NCBI GenBank assembly: GCA_949152475.1
Contig: CASCJZ010000061.1
Coordinates: 124,001-188,000, forward strand
Direction of reading: 5' to 3'
Source: Terebella lapidaria
Lineage: Eukaryota > Annelida > Polychaeta > Terebellida > Terebellidae
Length of the DNA: 64,000 bases
Shown in pieces: positions 11,103-22,478 of this stretch. A program made the translations under genes and the position numbers. The notes beneath the pieces were generated by a model. That model was not told the DNA's origin. It was given only the letters and a program-made list of their open reading frames with translations, and made no database searches. Position 1 is the first letter of the stretch, and the number at the start of each line of letters is the position of its first letter.

Positions 11103-12587
11103 TAAGAGACTAATGACATACCAAAGATATAAGCCTCTCTTATTTCTTCCTCCAGTAAACTGGGCAATTTAAACTGATAAATAATGGTATGAGAAAACAC
11201 CTTTAAGATGTTATCCGTCCAAGTCCTGTAGGGGGGCGCTGCTCGAATGTCTTGAGGCACCAACCACCATAAGGCACCAACATGTATTAGGCGACAGTAG
11301 CCTTTTGTTTTGGTGGCTTCTACTTCACAATAAACACACTACAATAGAACATGGAATAAATCATGTTTCGAGTATGTGTAAAATAATGTGAAAACATCTT
11401 TTTATCAAGAATCTTTGGTGATTTCCAACAGATACCAGAGGTTATCAAACCTCCAGAACAGTTTTTTACTGCAATAACTCTGGTTACGAACCTGTGTCGT
11501 CAGTGATACTGATGACCTATCACATGAGCGTCCCCGGTCGGGTCCACGTCATGAAAAACCCAGGACTGGCACTTTTTTTGCATCATTCCTCATCTTCAAA
11601 TACCTGCCAAATAATACTACATGTTACGTTATGTTGCACATGAGTACCGGTATTACCTGTAATTTGTAATGTAAACATGAACATGTATCGAAAAGCGAGG
11701 TTCTACTCAAACAACTATTGTTCCACTATGGTTCTGCTGTACAACTTATTCGTGATGTTATGACATAGCCCAATTTTAAGTAAACGTTTTACCACTTTAT
11801 TTTATATGTCAGCCTACTAGTAATCAGCTATCACACAACAAGTGAAACCCATAAAGTATTGTAGAAATAGATGTACTTTTTTATCGTCCCAAGTTCATGA
11901 AGTAGGGTACCGTGGCTATGCTGCGATTTCTTAAATTTTATTTCAGGATTAAAAAGTGACAGATGGATTAAATGGTATTTATTTAGAATACGGAGTAGTA
12001 TACGAGAAATTATAAAATAAACTCAAAACAGTCACGGTCTGACGCCTTTGTGTAAAAGATTTGAGTGGTAGGCAACACCTAAATTTAATACTAATCTGGT
12101 AGCCTGGTAGGCAAAACAGGACTAAGATGTCACAGCAATTTCTCGTTGCCTATTGGGGACCAGCATAACCTACTTGGGCTAAATCTTACCTGCGGCATGA
12201 CCTGCGGATTATTTGGGCTGTGTGTCAGGGCCCAGGCGCTTGTGAGAAGTGCTGCTGTTTGTTTGGGGCGTCCCTGTGAGCAGTGTGAGCATAGTAGTAA
12301 AACGCTGCTGCAGTTCCATGTTGTGAGCGAAGATCGTCGGTGTCGTGGATAATTTTCAACAACAACTTCGGAGGTGCACCGTTTTATCCAGCGCCAGAAT
12401 GGGCGATAATGGGGTTGGTCTGAAAACAATCCGGCTGAAAATGAGCTGTCAGTGAGTCAGTCGGCTGGTTTCTGTCACTGTGGGTTTGGAATTGATTTAG
12501 TAATGTCCATATGTTTGGGCAAGCGCATGCCACTCAACATTGAAGCGTATTTGGCAGTTTATATGACAGTGTGTGGGCTTGCCAAGT
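11103..12587. other. No recognised gene
   Basis: Mostly AT-rich with a slightly GC-richer stretch at about 12130-12440 that is open in several frames on both strands. No domain, splice pattern or repeat was recognised. Confidence 0.4.
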
Positions 12588-12680
12588 GACCGCTCCAATA
12601 TGGCCGCCGTATTGACGTATCGCTGAGGGCGCTCGAGGCATCTAGTGTATTATGGGATATCTATGATTGCAATACTCAAC
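12588..12680 (-). repeat. ~95-bp interspersed repeat, right copy of an inverted pair
   Basis: Reverse complement of 6944-7046, from TGACCGCTCCAATATGG through GGCATCTAGTGTATTATG to 'atctatgattgcaat'. It has an extra 'gagggcgctc' where the left copy differs. Confidence 0.65.
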
Positions 12681-12954
12681 TTTCACTAAATTTGGAGGTA
12701 AATTTTCTGTCTCTGTTGCTGCTGAGTTTTACGTTGAAGCAACTTGGAAGCCACAGTTTGACACACGCTCGTTTATTGACGTTGTTTGCGGTTCAGAAAC
12801 TGAAATATAGTTACAAACAGGCTGTAACCATTCACCGGTAATAACAAACATAAATCATATTCAAATACATTTCTAGACATTTACAGCACAAAGACAAGAT
12901 TTACACCATACAAGGCAAAATAAATAGTTTGTACTCACATCTGTGTCTCAAGTA

Positions 12955-13070
12955 CGTTGTAATAGGGACATGCGACAAATCGCGTTAGTGGGCTCGTTTA
13001 TATTAAACGGCACGTATACGTATAACTCCACGTTTAGGCCGTATATAAAGGGGGTAATTATTATGTCATG
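12955..13070 (-). repeat. ~115-bp interspersed repeat, copy 1
   Basis: The sequence with 'aatagggacat', AAACGGCACGTATACGTATA, 'actccacgtttag' and 'gggggtaattatta' recurs in reverse complement at 21412-21535, where the 'cctactaacgtggtt' part is duplicated. It is a small interspersed repeat of unknown class. Confidence 0.65.
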
Positions 13071-14440
13071 TTGAAAAAGCCAGGGTACCCACAAGTCAGA
13101 GAAAACAAAGAAAAGGCTGTGAGAAACATTCCCTGCAAGAAAAAAATCCAAATTCAGGGAAAAATCAGGGAATCCCCTGATAAAATGGTGCACACCGGCA
13201 TTTCTAAACTTCAATGATACGGATTCCCAGAACATTTCCAAGGCTAGTGCTGGACTGCTGATTTCTCCTGCTCTCCTTTGTTTGGAAAAGTAGTAAGCTG
13301 CACGACAATTGAGCATTTCAAGTTCAATGGAACCAAGCGCCCAGTGCCGTCAGAGCTCAGCATGTATTGACAGTAATTGCTCAACAAATGGGTTCATGAG
13401 CTAATGTTTAGTGTTTGTCAGTGCCCGCGTGATGAACATAGAAAAATGTTCCAGAGCACAATACACCAGTTTACGGTTCCAATATTCATGAGGCTAGTTT
13501 CATGTAAACAATGTACGTGCTCGGGACTGTCATAGTATGGTCTCCGATTGAGGCCATTTTAGTATTTCAAAACCGAGGGACCGAATAACGAGGGGAAGTA
13601 ACAACAAACCGACGCGAATTCATTTTGTTGTTTCATCAACTCCTAGCCGTACATGGAAGACAGTTATTTTGTAGATTTTCACGCATTCTCTCGCCAAAAA
13701 AAACTAGATGTTTATTTCAGAAAGTAATAATAGGCTTATATAAAAGTCAAAATAATATTTCATGATATTATTCCGACTATAATTTTAATTTTCTCTAGAG
13801 AATGTGTTATGCTTTCGTTCATGTGTGTGCTGCTGAGTGAAATAGATATTCCAATTGCACCAAATGGAGTGGTCATTTAACACGTGGGCTAATTCTAGAA
13901 AATTTGCGATGGTGTAGGGAGAACTCCAACGTATCAAACAGTTTGCCACAGATTTACAGCATGCACGTTTGGATCCCGCTACCTAGGGCACAAGCGCTAT
14001 GCACTGCCACACTGCCGCACTGCCGCACTGTCACAGCAGGTGTCGTAATTACATAACTGAAACCAGGTACGATAGTCTGCCAGACAGGATCCGGACCAAT
14101 ACACAATTCGGAAATACATCGTCATAGTAACCAGAAAGAAGCAAGGTGAGCGGAATCCAAAGTTGTGATGCAAAACCATCAGACCTTAAGGGTCTGTTTT
14201 GGAAGAATAGGGACTAACCCCAAAACTTATGGACTACACTGTAATGCTCCAGAAATTTGACTGAGCCCATTAAAAGCAAACTAAAATTTTGAGCGAGGAA
14301 TTCCCGAATGGACGATGAACTGTGAAGGTCATCCACTGAAAGGGAAGGTGTGCCGAGTGCTTGGAATTCAATTAACCTTTTGATTTTTAGAAATTTTGTA
14401 AAATGACAAACCAGTAATGGAAAATGAGGTACTTCTAAAA
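13071..14440. other. No recognised feature
   Basis: AT-rich to balanced sequence. A GC-rich triplet-like run ('actgccgcactgccgcact') lies near 14010-14030. No supportable exon. Confidence 0.4.
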
Positions 14441-15830
14441 AGTGTTGCCAGTTGCCCTTGCCGACTGGCGCCAGCAGATCCGAGAATATCCGTGCAGGTT
14501 GGAGCTGCAAGAAGTGACTCGGCAATGTCACTGCGGCTCTATGGAGCGTGACCAGTCAGCCTCACTAGCCTCCCTCTATCGGCTGGTGGTCCTTCTTCCT
14601 GGGGACTCCGGCTCTCTCAACGAGGGAGGAAGACATAGCCTCGGAGGTGGGAAGGAGCCCTGGCTCCCGCAGCGGGGGTGGTAACTGCAACCCTGGCAGC
14701 CACAGAAGCCTAGTCGGGGCTTCCTGGAGGGAGGGGAGACTTCCAGCATTCAGCAGCGCAATCACAAAGATCATCTTCACTCTATCGATCACGCGGTGTT
14801 CCCTGACACGCTTGCCCCATTTCCGGACCAAGATGGGGTAGAACACAACCTCCAGGGGTGCGTCAAAGCAGTTTGGAACGATCTGGTTGAGGGTGGATGA
14901 CCGGAGTCATCAACAATCTCATGCCCTTGAGCCTGAGCCAGCTAAGCATTGCAAAGACAATGCCTGAGATACTCATTCCCAGCACAAAACCGCTGCAGTT
15001 CCTTCTGCACATCGTCGGGGATGGGAGTCGGCCGTGACTCTGCTGCCTCTCTAGCAGCAGCCATTCCTTCATGATATGCCTGCTGCTCATAGGCTTCAGC
15101 AACCAAGCTGTGCCAGGGGGTGACCTGAGGGGTACTCCCCTCTCACGCACGTCAGAGCTCTAATTCCTGCCACCCTTAGGTCCTGAAGGGCATGGGGGAC
15201 CGGCAGGTCGGCCAGCCTTGCGCCAAGCAGTACCCGCTCCTGGCCATTTCGTCCATGGTCCACCTCCTGACCTACGGACTCGCGGAAAGTCTCGTAGACC
15301 CGAGCAGTGTCCGAGCCATACTGCCTGACTATCTCCTCAACTGGATTCAGAGGCTCCAGGTCCAGCGCGGCTGTGCTTTGCCACCCCACGGACCCACCTT
15401 ATGAGAACAGCCAGGAGAACAGCGAAACGCCGACCTGTTAGAAGTGGCAGCCATATAGGAGCAACTTCAGCGAACGCAGCAGCAGCAAGGACCTTGGGTC
15501 TGGCACTGGACGCTGTGCTCGCAGACACAGTGGCTTCTGAGTTACCATGGGCATTGCTGACACTAGTGGAGGCAGTGTCACAGTCAGTCGAGAAGGACGG
15601 GCCACAGCAGAGGACACGCCTTGTGAGCTAGGGGACCGCACTGTCTCTGGAGCTGTTCCAGAAGACTGGCTCTTCCCTGAAGTTGCAGCCTGAGTGCGCT
15701 GGTCCAGCGAGGCCACCTGGGTCCAGCCCACGATCCTGGGCATCTTAGGCACCATGGACCATAGTGTCAGATAGAGATTCTGCCTGGATCTAGATGACTC
15801 CATGTCAGAGGCGATCATTGGCGGGATATA
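14440..15830 (-). other. GC-rich, coding-like block, decayed and unrecognised
   Basis: This 1.4-kb block is clearly richer in GC than its surroundings, and several overlapping open frames cover it, mainly on the minus strand. Composition and length would fit an old retroelement gag-like or captured-gene remnant. I recognise no catalytic or zinc-finger motif, so the class is left open. It does not look like a working gene. Sharp composition edges at about 14440 and 15830 suggest an insertion. Confidence 0.35.
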
Positions 15831-16289
15831 ACCATAATTGAATATGGGCCCTTTAATATGTTGTATTGTGGTTGATGAATTCAGAATACCAAGTATAGAT
15901 CACATGATATTGGGGAATAATAATTGAAATATGTGGTGATGTGGACAGAATTACGTTGCTAGGCCTTTTGGTTTCACCATGATGCGCTTTTTCTTTATTG
16001 AAGTTACATTCTCACATTGGTGTCATATACTTTATCACCAATATGATATGATCATTCACTGTATGCAGTTTTTCGTGTCGCCATTGTCTAATGCACTAAA
16101 TGTTCCTACAGAGCTGTAAACGAAAATAGCCACCCCATCGCTGGATGACAGGTACCATAGGCCTATTGAGAATGTTGACAAATTCAATTGCACACTGTCA
16201 GTTACGACACGTCTGTGAAACATGAACTATTTGCCACGAAGCACGGATTGCTTTTTCATTTGAAAAATAGTGTTAGTTCATACACATGT
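15831..16289. other. No recognised feature
   Basis: AT-rich spacer between the GC-rich block and repeat R, copy A. Confidence 0.4.
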
Positions 16290-16980
16290 AAAGTTTGATG
16301 TCGTCCGCTATCTTGGATCCTCGTGGATAAGCCGCTCACCGTGGGTCACGGCGGACGCGCACCCGCTATCCTCAGATCCTCGCGGATAGTCCGCTCATTG
16401 AGGGTCACTGCGGGTGCAGTAATTACTATGGAACGTTAACCAGGAGCAGCCCGCCCTGCGAGCCCAGTCATGCGGACGCCACTCAGATACACGATCATCA
16501 CCGTGGTGTTAACTTTAAGGCCGGCTTGCCGCGCTCCGCCATGGGGGATGGAACCCCGGACAGCCTGACGGTCCGCCAGAGCCTGTGTCGCACCATCCTA
16601 GATGAGAGACCGGTGATCCAGAGGGCGTACACCCCCGAGTCATCAAAGTCTTCCCTATGGAAATTGTCCCCAGGGCCCTCGCGGGCCTTAGCCGAGTGAC
16701 GACGTATGGCTCATGGCCGAGCCCTCCGTCGTTCTCTCGCCTTGATCAGCTCTGAGACAACTCCACTGAACAACGGGGCTCAAGAGTACTTATAGTCCCT
16801 GAAGCACGAGATACAAGGGAAGTGACGTAAGACCATTGTTACAGCATACTGGGGGAGAGAGTTGGAGGGCGTTGCCAAGCAGCGCACATGCTCTGAACAG
16901 AAGCGTCCAAAACAAGGCCAGAAACAAGTGGATTTAGAAAGAATCACCTGCCGCGATCTTTGGGCAAAATCGCCACACAC
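16290..16980 (-). repeat. Interspersed repeat R, copy A (uninterrupted)
   Basis: A ~690-bp GC-rich repeat. Reading the minus strand, it starts with GGCGATTTTGCCCAAAGATC. It continues through 'gggactataagtact' and a middle part containing CACCACGGTGATGATC. It ends in ~50-bp subunits built on GAGCGGCTTATCC and GATCTGAGGATAGCGGG. Copy B in the opposite orientation (28272-30172) has the same order but carries two insertions, so copy A serves as the empty-site reference. The class is unknown, and the short open frames in it are not convincing. Confidence 0.7.
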
Positions 16981-18384
16981 AATATGTAGCCTGTCTCCCT
17001 ATGCCCCCAGTAATACTGGAGCATATTTAGCACATCTCGAATTGTTCAAATATTTTTGATATTTAAAAGTCGACAAGTGATATTGGCAGGAAAACTATTT
17101 TTTCCAAATCAATTACATATATGCCTGTGATCTCAGAAAAATGGGTTACAAAACAAATTATGATTGATCAGATGGATAAATCTAGTATATGATAATACAA
17201 GCAGCGGCTTTTCTTTTCTTTGTGACTTAACCCATTTCACGCTCGATTAGCTTGGACATATACGAGTAAGCTGCACTCGCATTGCATCAAGGGATATAAA
17301 GCACCGAGAATAGCATTACTGTAAACAAAATCAAAATATCTCCACCAGAAACTCGCAACGAAATCAATTGGAAAGGGGAGTCTGTTTGGGCATACAAGTG
17401 CAGATATATAACTACCATGCTTTCTTTGTTCGATCAGAAATATATGAAAAACTTCATAACTTTCCTCCAATATCACTTTAAATACCAGACTGATATGCCT
17501 TATACAGATTATGATGATACAAATTGTCTCTCAATAATACCAATCAATTCACAAAATCAATGACTTGTATAAAAGTTTAGAATCTCGACGTTTATGTGCG
17601 GAACAAAATATTTTATTTAGCATCACAGTTGCTAAACTACACCGTTATTTCGGTGTAATGCATTGCTCATTCTCCCCGGTGGTAGCGAGAATTGAAATGA
17701 CCGCCATCGGACACCATAGCCTCGGATGGTCCTGCAGCTGTCAACTTGTAATTCGGTTCAATAAATTTATAGAAATGAAGAGAATCCCGACCAGTTTTCC
17801 TTCTTGAATTGTCAGGAAGAAATCTAGGATGGTCAAGGGGCGGGCTTGTAAATATATGAGATTTTTATTCGTGTAGGCCTACAGTATTCACACTGGTTTA
17901 TTCTGACAGATAAAACCGCCGCTGTCGTGCAGATGCACGTGTGGTTTGTTTACCCGAACTTTACCTTATTTGGCAAACTGTAAACTGGTGTATTCTTCGC
18001 TCTCCGTTGTGTGAGATATATATGCAATTTATCTCGTCCATACCACACATTCTACTCACAGATAACCTGCGATGCTGTGCCTTGTAGTACGTAGTAATGG
18101 TCTATCTGCACGTGATCAATATTTCTACTATAGATATGTTCAATAATCTTTTAGATTATTATGATTAATAATCTTTTAGACCAAGACCATAGACAAATTA
18201 GACACGACAACAGTCAATGCATGGTTGACCCATCCTGGCTTGGATAGATAGTGTTATGGATGATTCCTCTTCGGCATTCTGCAAGAAATGTCACAAATCT
18301 ACATCTACCAGCAACATGGGAAAGTTTCTGTGTAAGCATAATACTGATATTACGCCGTCGTATTTTCTGTCAACATATGCTCTT
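16981..18384. other. No recognised gene; A+T-rich flank of the fold-back element
   Basis: Nothing supportable was seen apart from a short direct repeat at about 18140-18180 ('aataatcttttagattatta' type), itself partly palindromic. Confidence 0.4.
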
Positions 18385-18479
18385 AGTAGTATAGTACCAG
18401 CTAGGTACCCGCCAGGTGGCGCTACGGTAGTCGCTAGGGGGCGCAATGGCGTCATAACGTTTGCCCCGCACTCACCAGG

Positions 18480-18835
18480 TGGCGTCATAACGTACCCATA
18501 AATAATTGGAAAATCATAACGTACCCATAAATGTTCTTAAAATCATAACGTACCCATGAATGTCTGGAATATCATAACGTACCAATAAATGTTTGAATAA
18601 TCATAATGCGCCAGTATTTTTTTGGAAAATCATAACGTACCCATGAATGTCTGGAAAATCATAACGTACCCATGAATGTCTGGAATATCATAACGTACCA
18701 ATAAATGTTTGGAAAATCATAACGTACCCATAAATGTCTAAAAAATCACAACGCACCCATAAATGTCTGGAAAATCATTATGTTCCCAGAAATGTTTGGA
18801 AAATCATAACGTACCCATAAATGTTTGGAAAATCA
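18480..18835 (+). repeat. 29-bp tandem array, left arm of the fold-back
   Basis: About twelve units of the type ATCATAACGTACCCATAAAT followed by GTTTGGAAA. Units differ in a few positions ('cccatgaatgtctgg', 'accaataaatg'). The right arm carries the mirror array with the same order of variants, so the two arms arose by inversion of an already diversified array. Confidence 0.85.
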
Positions 18836-19189
18836 TGTATTAATTTTTGCAATATTTTTAAACATTTTTTCAAATAAACTTTCCTTTTTATTCAAATTAT
18901 AAGCATCATATTAAAACGAGTCTATACCATTTTCTCAGGTTTTTTTTATTTCACAGCACACATCTACTATATATACAATTTCTACACAATGGCCTATACA
19001 TGGACTCCTTGTTCTGTATTTTCTAAAAAAATTTATATTTTTTGGTTCGCTAAACTACGCATGCGCAATATACAACTGAAGAGTGAACATGGATACCTGC
19101 TCTATATGTCTGAAGAAATTTTCATGAGCCCATGATGTTAGGCAACATATGCTTACCGTACACGATACAACTAAGCTGCAGCAAGTGAT

Positions 19190-20300
19190 GACACTACCAC
19201 CGCTGCAACCATTGCCGCCGCCACAGGCGTTGCCACCACCGCCGCAGCCATTGCCGCCGCCGCCACAGCCTCAGCCTCAGCCTCAGCCACAGCCTCAGCC
19301 ACAGCCTCAGCCTCAGCCACAGCCTTGGCAGCCTCAGCCACAGCCTCAGCCTCAGCCTTGGCAGCCACAGCCTCAGCCTCAGCCACAGCCTCAGCCTCAG
19401 CCTTGGCAGCCACAGCCTCAGCCACAGCCTCAGCCTCAGCCTTGGCAGCCACAGCCATTGCCGCCGCCGCCGCCACAGCCATTGCCGCCGCCGCCGCCAC
19501 CGCCGCCGCCGCAGCCATTGCCGCCGCCACAGGCGTTGCCGCCGCCGCCGCCTCAGCCTCAGCCTCAGCCACAGCCTCAGCCTCGGCAGCCACAGCCTCA
19601 GCCTCAGCCTCAGCCTCAGTCTCAGCCTCAGCCTCAGCCACAGCCTCAGCCTCAGCCTCAGCCACAGCCTCAGCCTCAGCCACAGCCTCAGCCTCAGCCA
19701 CAGCCACAGCCTCAGCCTCAGCAGCATCAGCCTTGGCAGCCTCAGCCTCAGCCTCAGGCTGAGGCTGTGGCTGAGGCTGTGGCTGTGGCTGAGGCTGTGG
19801 CTGTGGCTGAGGCTGAGGCTGTGGCTGAGGCTGAGGCTGTGGCTGAGGCTGAGGCTGAGGCTGTGGCTGAGGCTGAGGCTGAGACTGAGGCTGAGGCTGA
19901 GGCTGAGGCTGTGGCTGCCGAGGCTGAGGCTGTGGCTGAGGCTGAGGCTGAGGCGGCGGCGGCGGCAACGCCTGTGGCGGCGGCAATGGCTGCGGCGGCG
20001 GCGGCAATGGCTGTGGCGGCGGCGGCGGCAATGGCTGTGGCTGCCAAGGCTGAGGCTGAGGCTGTGGCTGAGGCTGTGGCTGCCAAGGCTGAGGCTGAGG
20101 CTGTGGCTGAGGCTGAGGCTGTGGCTGCCAAGGCTGAGGCTGAGGCTGTGGCTGAGGCTGCCAAGGCTGTGGCTGAGGCTGAGGCTGTGGCTGAGGCTGT
20201 GGCTGAGGCTGAGGCTGAGGCTGTGGCGGCGGCGGCAATGGCTGCGGCGGTGGTGGCAACGCCTGTGGCGGCGGCAATGGTTGCAGCGGTGGTAGTGTCA
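19190..20300. repeat. CAGCCT/CTGAGG-rich low-complexity centre of the palindrome
   Basis: About 1.1 kb of CAGCCT, CAGCCA and CCGCCG hexamers up to about 19755, then their complement. One 389-codon frame crosses the whole centre on each strand and reads Pro-Gln repeats then Ala-Glu repeats. Both strands give almost the same predicted protein because the DNA is a palindrome, so this open frame is a by-product of the repeat and not a gene. Confidence 0.85.
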
Positions 20301-20654
20301 TCACTTGCTGCAGCTTAGTTGTATCGTGTACGGTAAGCATATGTTGCCTAACATCATGGGCTCATGAAAATTTCTTCAGACATATAGAGCAGGTATCCAT
20401 GTTCACTCTTCAGTTGTATATTGCGCATGCGTAGTTTAGCGAACCAAAAAATATAATTTTTTTTAGAAAATACAGAACAAGGAGTCCATGTATAGGCCAT
20501 TGTGTAGAAATTGTATATATAGTAGATGTGTGCTGTGAAATAAAAAAACCTGAGAAAATGGTATAGACTCGTTTTAATATGATGCTTATAATTTGAATAA
20601 AAAGGAAAGTTTATTTGAAAAAATGTTTAAAAATATTGCAAAAATTAATACATG

Positions 20655-21003
20655 ATTTTCCAAACATTTATGGGTACGTTATGATTTTCCAAACATTTCT
20701 GGGAACATAATGATTTTCCAGACATTTATGGGTGCGTTGTGATTTTTTAGACATTTATGGGTACGTTATGATTTTCCAAACATTTATTGGTACGTTATGA
20801 TATTCCAGACATTCATGGGTACGTTATGATTTTCCAGACATTCATGGGTACGTTATGATTTTCCAAAAAAATACTGGCGCATTATGATTATTCAAACATT
20901 TATTGGTACGTTATGATATTCCAGACATTCATGGGTACGTTATGATTTTAAGAACATTTATGGGTACGTTATGATTTTCCAATTATTTATGGGTACGTTA
21001 TGA
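20655..21003 (-). repeat. 29-bp tandem array, right arm of the fold-back
   Basis: Mirror image of 18480-18835 with matching variant order. Confidence 0.85.
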
Positions 21004-21103
21004 CGCCACCTGGTGAGTGCGGGGCAAACGTTATGACGCCATTGCGCCCCCTAGCGACTACCGTAGCGCCACCTGGCGGGTACCTAGCTGGTACTATACT
21101 ACT

Positions 21104-21411
21104 GCTCTTCACCCATCTATGCCATCAAAATTATTTCTTTCAAACTTGTCTATGTGAACGATGTAAAGCCTTCATCGATAATGCCGGTAGTAGTTTTACC
21201 AGAATGGTATGTGATATGCTTATATGCTTAGGTGGTGTTGACGTGGGTGGTTGGAAGCCATTTTAAAAAGGTCCGGAACACTATTTTTGAAAGGAACAAG
21301 CCAAAACAGGATGATGAGAGGAGGGGGGGGGGGGGGGGGGGCATTAACACATATTATACATGTCCGACCATATGGTGAATTCTCATATAAATGCGAGGGC
21401 ATGAAAAACGT
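21104..21411. other. No gene; G homopolymer at about 21323-21341
   Basis: Short spacer to the right of the fold-back element. The only notable item is a run of about 19 G. Confidence 0.45.
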
Positions 21412-21535
21412 GAAATAATAATTACCCCCTTCCTATACGGGCTAAACGTGGAGTTATACGTATACGTGCCGTTTAAATAAACGTGCCTACTAACGTGGTT
21501 TTTCGCCTACTAACGTGGTTATGTCCCTAATAGAA
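21412..21535 (+). repeat. ~115-bp interspersed repeat, copy 2
   Basis: Inverted copy of 12955-13070, with 'gtggagttatacgtatacgt' and two adjacent copies of CCTACTAACGTGGTT. Confidence 0.65.
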
Positions 21536-21727
21536 GAAATATAACGTTAGGTTGACATGAATAACTCGTTCAGATCGTTCACAATCAACATGATCTCAAA
21601 GTACAAGTTTTAGCGTCCTTTTGTTTGTTGCTTCCAGGAAAAGTAAACAAAGTAACCAGGTAAGTCATGTGACCAAACAACTAGAAAATAAATATTGTAC
21701 AAAATAAAAAAATAAATTTTAACCTTT

Positions 21728-21802
21728 TGCTAAGAACAGGATTCGAACCATGAACCTTTAGATATGAGAACCAGCACGTTTCCATTACACCAAACTGGTA
21801 CA
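21728..21802 (-). pseudogene. tRNA-like sequence (decayed tRNA or SINE head)
   Basis: On the minus strand there is an A-box-like TTGGTGTAATGG (about 21782-21793) and, with normal spacing, a perfect B box GGTTCGAATCC (21739-21749). Between them 'ggttctcatatctaaag' resembles an anticodon arm with CAT at the anticodon position. The outermost bases do not pair into an acceptor stem, so I do not call a working tRNA. It may be a tRNA pseudogene or the head of a SINE whose tail is not recognisable. Confidence 0.45.
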
Positions 21803-22384
21803 TGAAACCTGGTCCATAATTGTCATACCAGTTCCAAACCGCATAATTGTAGGTGCATCCACAGTCTCATAACTCTGAAATCAATCTACCTTTCACCTGA
21901 AAAATACCACCAGAGTTACATCAGAACTTGCTCCTATTATGTGGGTTTTTTTTTTAATGAAGGGCCAATTTTTTTGTCAACATGAGTGGGTCTGTTCTAC
22001 AGGCGTTTTCGGTGGCAATAAAATGGCATTTCAGGATTTTAAACGGTTGCCATGGCAACAAAAATCAACCGATTTCCATGGAAACTTAATATTTTCAAGC
22101 CGAGAGGTTATTCCCCCCATTAATCAAATTTAAAGACGAATGGGTTAAACCCGTTCGAGTTACAGCCTTCGATTCACAAACAAACATATAAACGGACACT
22201 CACAAATCCCGACCCCAATACCACATCATCGGCAACACGAATGCTGAATATTGTTGAAGAAATTTAGACCATATTCCCACTCAATGCAATCAGCTATCAT
22301 TCATTTCAATATATGATTCACAACTCTGCTCATGTTCATTACGAATCGATGTGCACATTCTGATTATTAACGCCCGGCACCGTT

Positions 22385-22478
22385 TCAACACGCTCAAATC
22401 CGATTTACGTCATATTACATAATCACGCCTTTTCAGGCAAAGTTGGATATTATATTATAGAAGATCCTGGTCAGAGCA
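22385..22478 (-). repeat. ~90-bp repeat shared with 6595-6690
   Basis: The stretch with 'tttcaacacgctcaaat', 'acataatcacgcc' and 'ttatattatagaagatcctg' is the reverse complement of sequence at 6595-6690. Both copies abut family-1 core units, so they may be a less common part of that element family. Confidence 0.55.

Larger units (their letters stand above)
18385..21103. mobile_element. 2.7-kb spacerless fold-back element
   Basis: The two halves are near-perfect reverse complements about a centre near 19744, with no unpaired loop at the middle. The ends are AGTAGTATAGTACC and GGTACTATACTACT, flanked by the hexamer GCTCTT on both sides (18379-18384 and 21104-21109), which looks like a target-site duplication. 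Each arm holds, from outside in: about 100 bp with 'ccgccaggtggcgctac'; about twelve 29-bp tandem units; about 300 bp of unique AT-rich DNA; and a CAG/CAGCCT-rich low-complexity part. The arms differ by small indels near the centre. The layout resembles Foldback-type elements (long inverted repeats containing short tandem repeats), but no transposase is present. Confidence 0.75.

Noticed and set aside
14440-15830. Working gene in the GC-rich block
   Set aside because: No frame dominates, no splice sites join the pieces, and no domain is recognised. Treated as a decayed insertion.
18480-18835. CRISPR-like array (29-bp repeats)
   Set aside because: The units are contiguous tandem repeats without unique spacers, in an animal-type genome.
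19149-20340. 389-codon open frames on both strands as Pro/Gln- or Ala/Glu-rich proteins
   Set aside because: They are the same frame seen twice because the DNA is a palindrome of hexameric repeats. There is no start context, splice site or non-repetitive part.
18385-21103. Palindrome as a sequencing or adapter artefact
   Set aside because: Not fully excluded, but the arms differ by indels near the centre and the element is flanked by a GCTCTT duplication with unrelated DNA on each side, which an artefact would not give.
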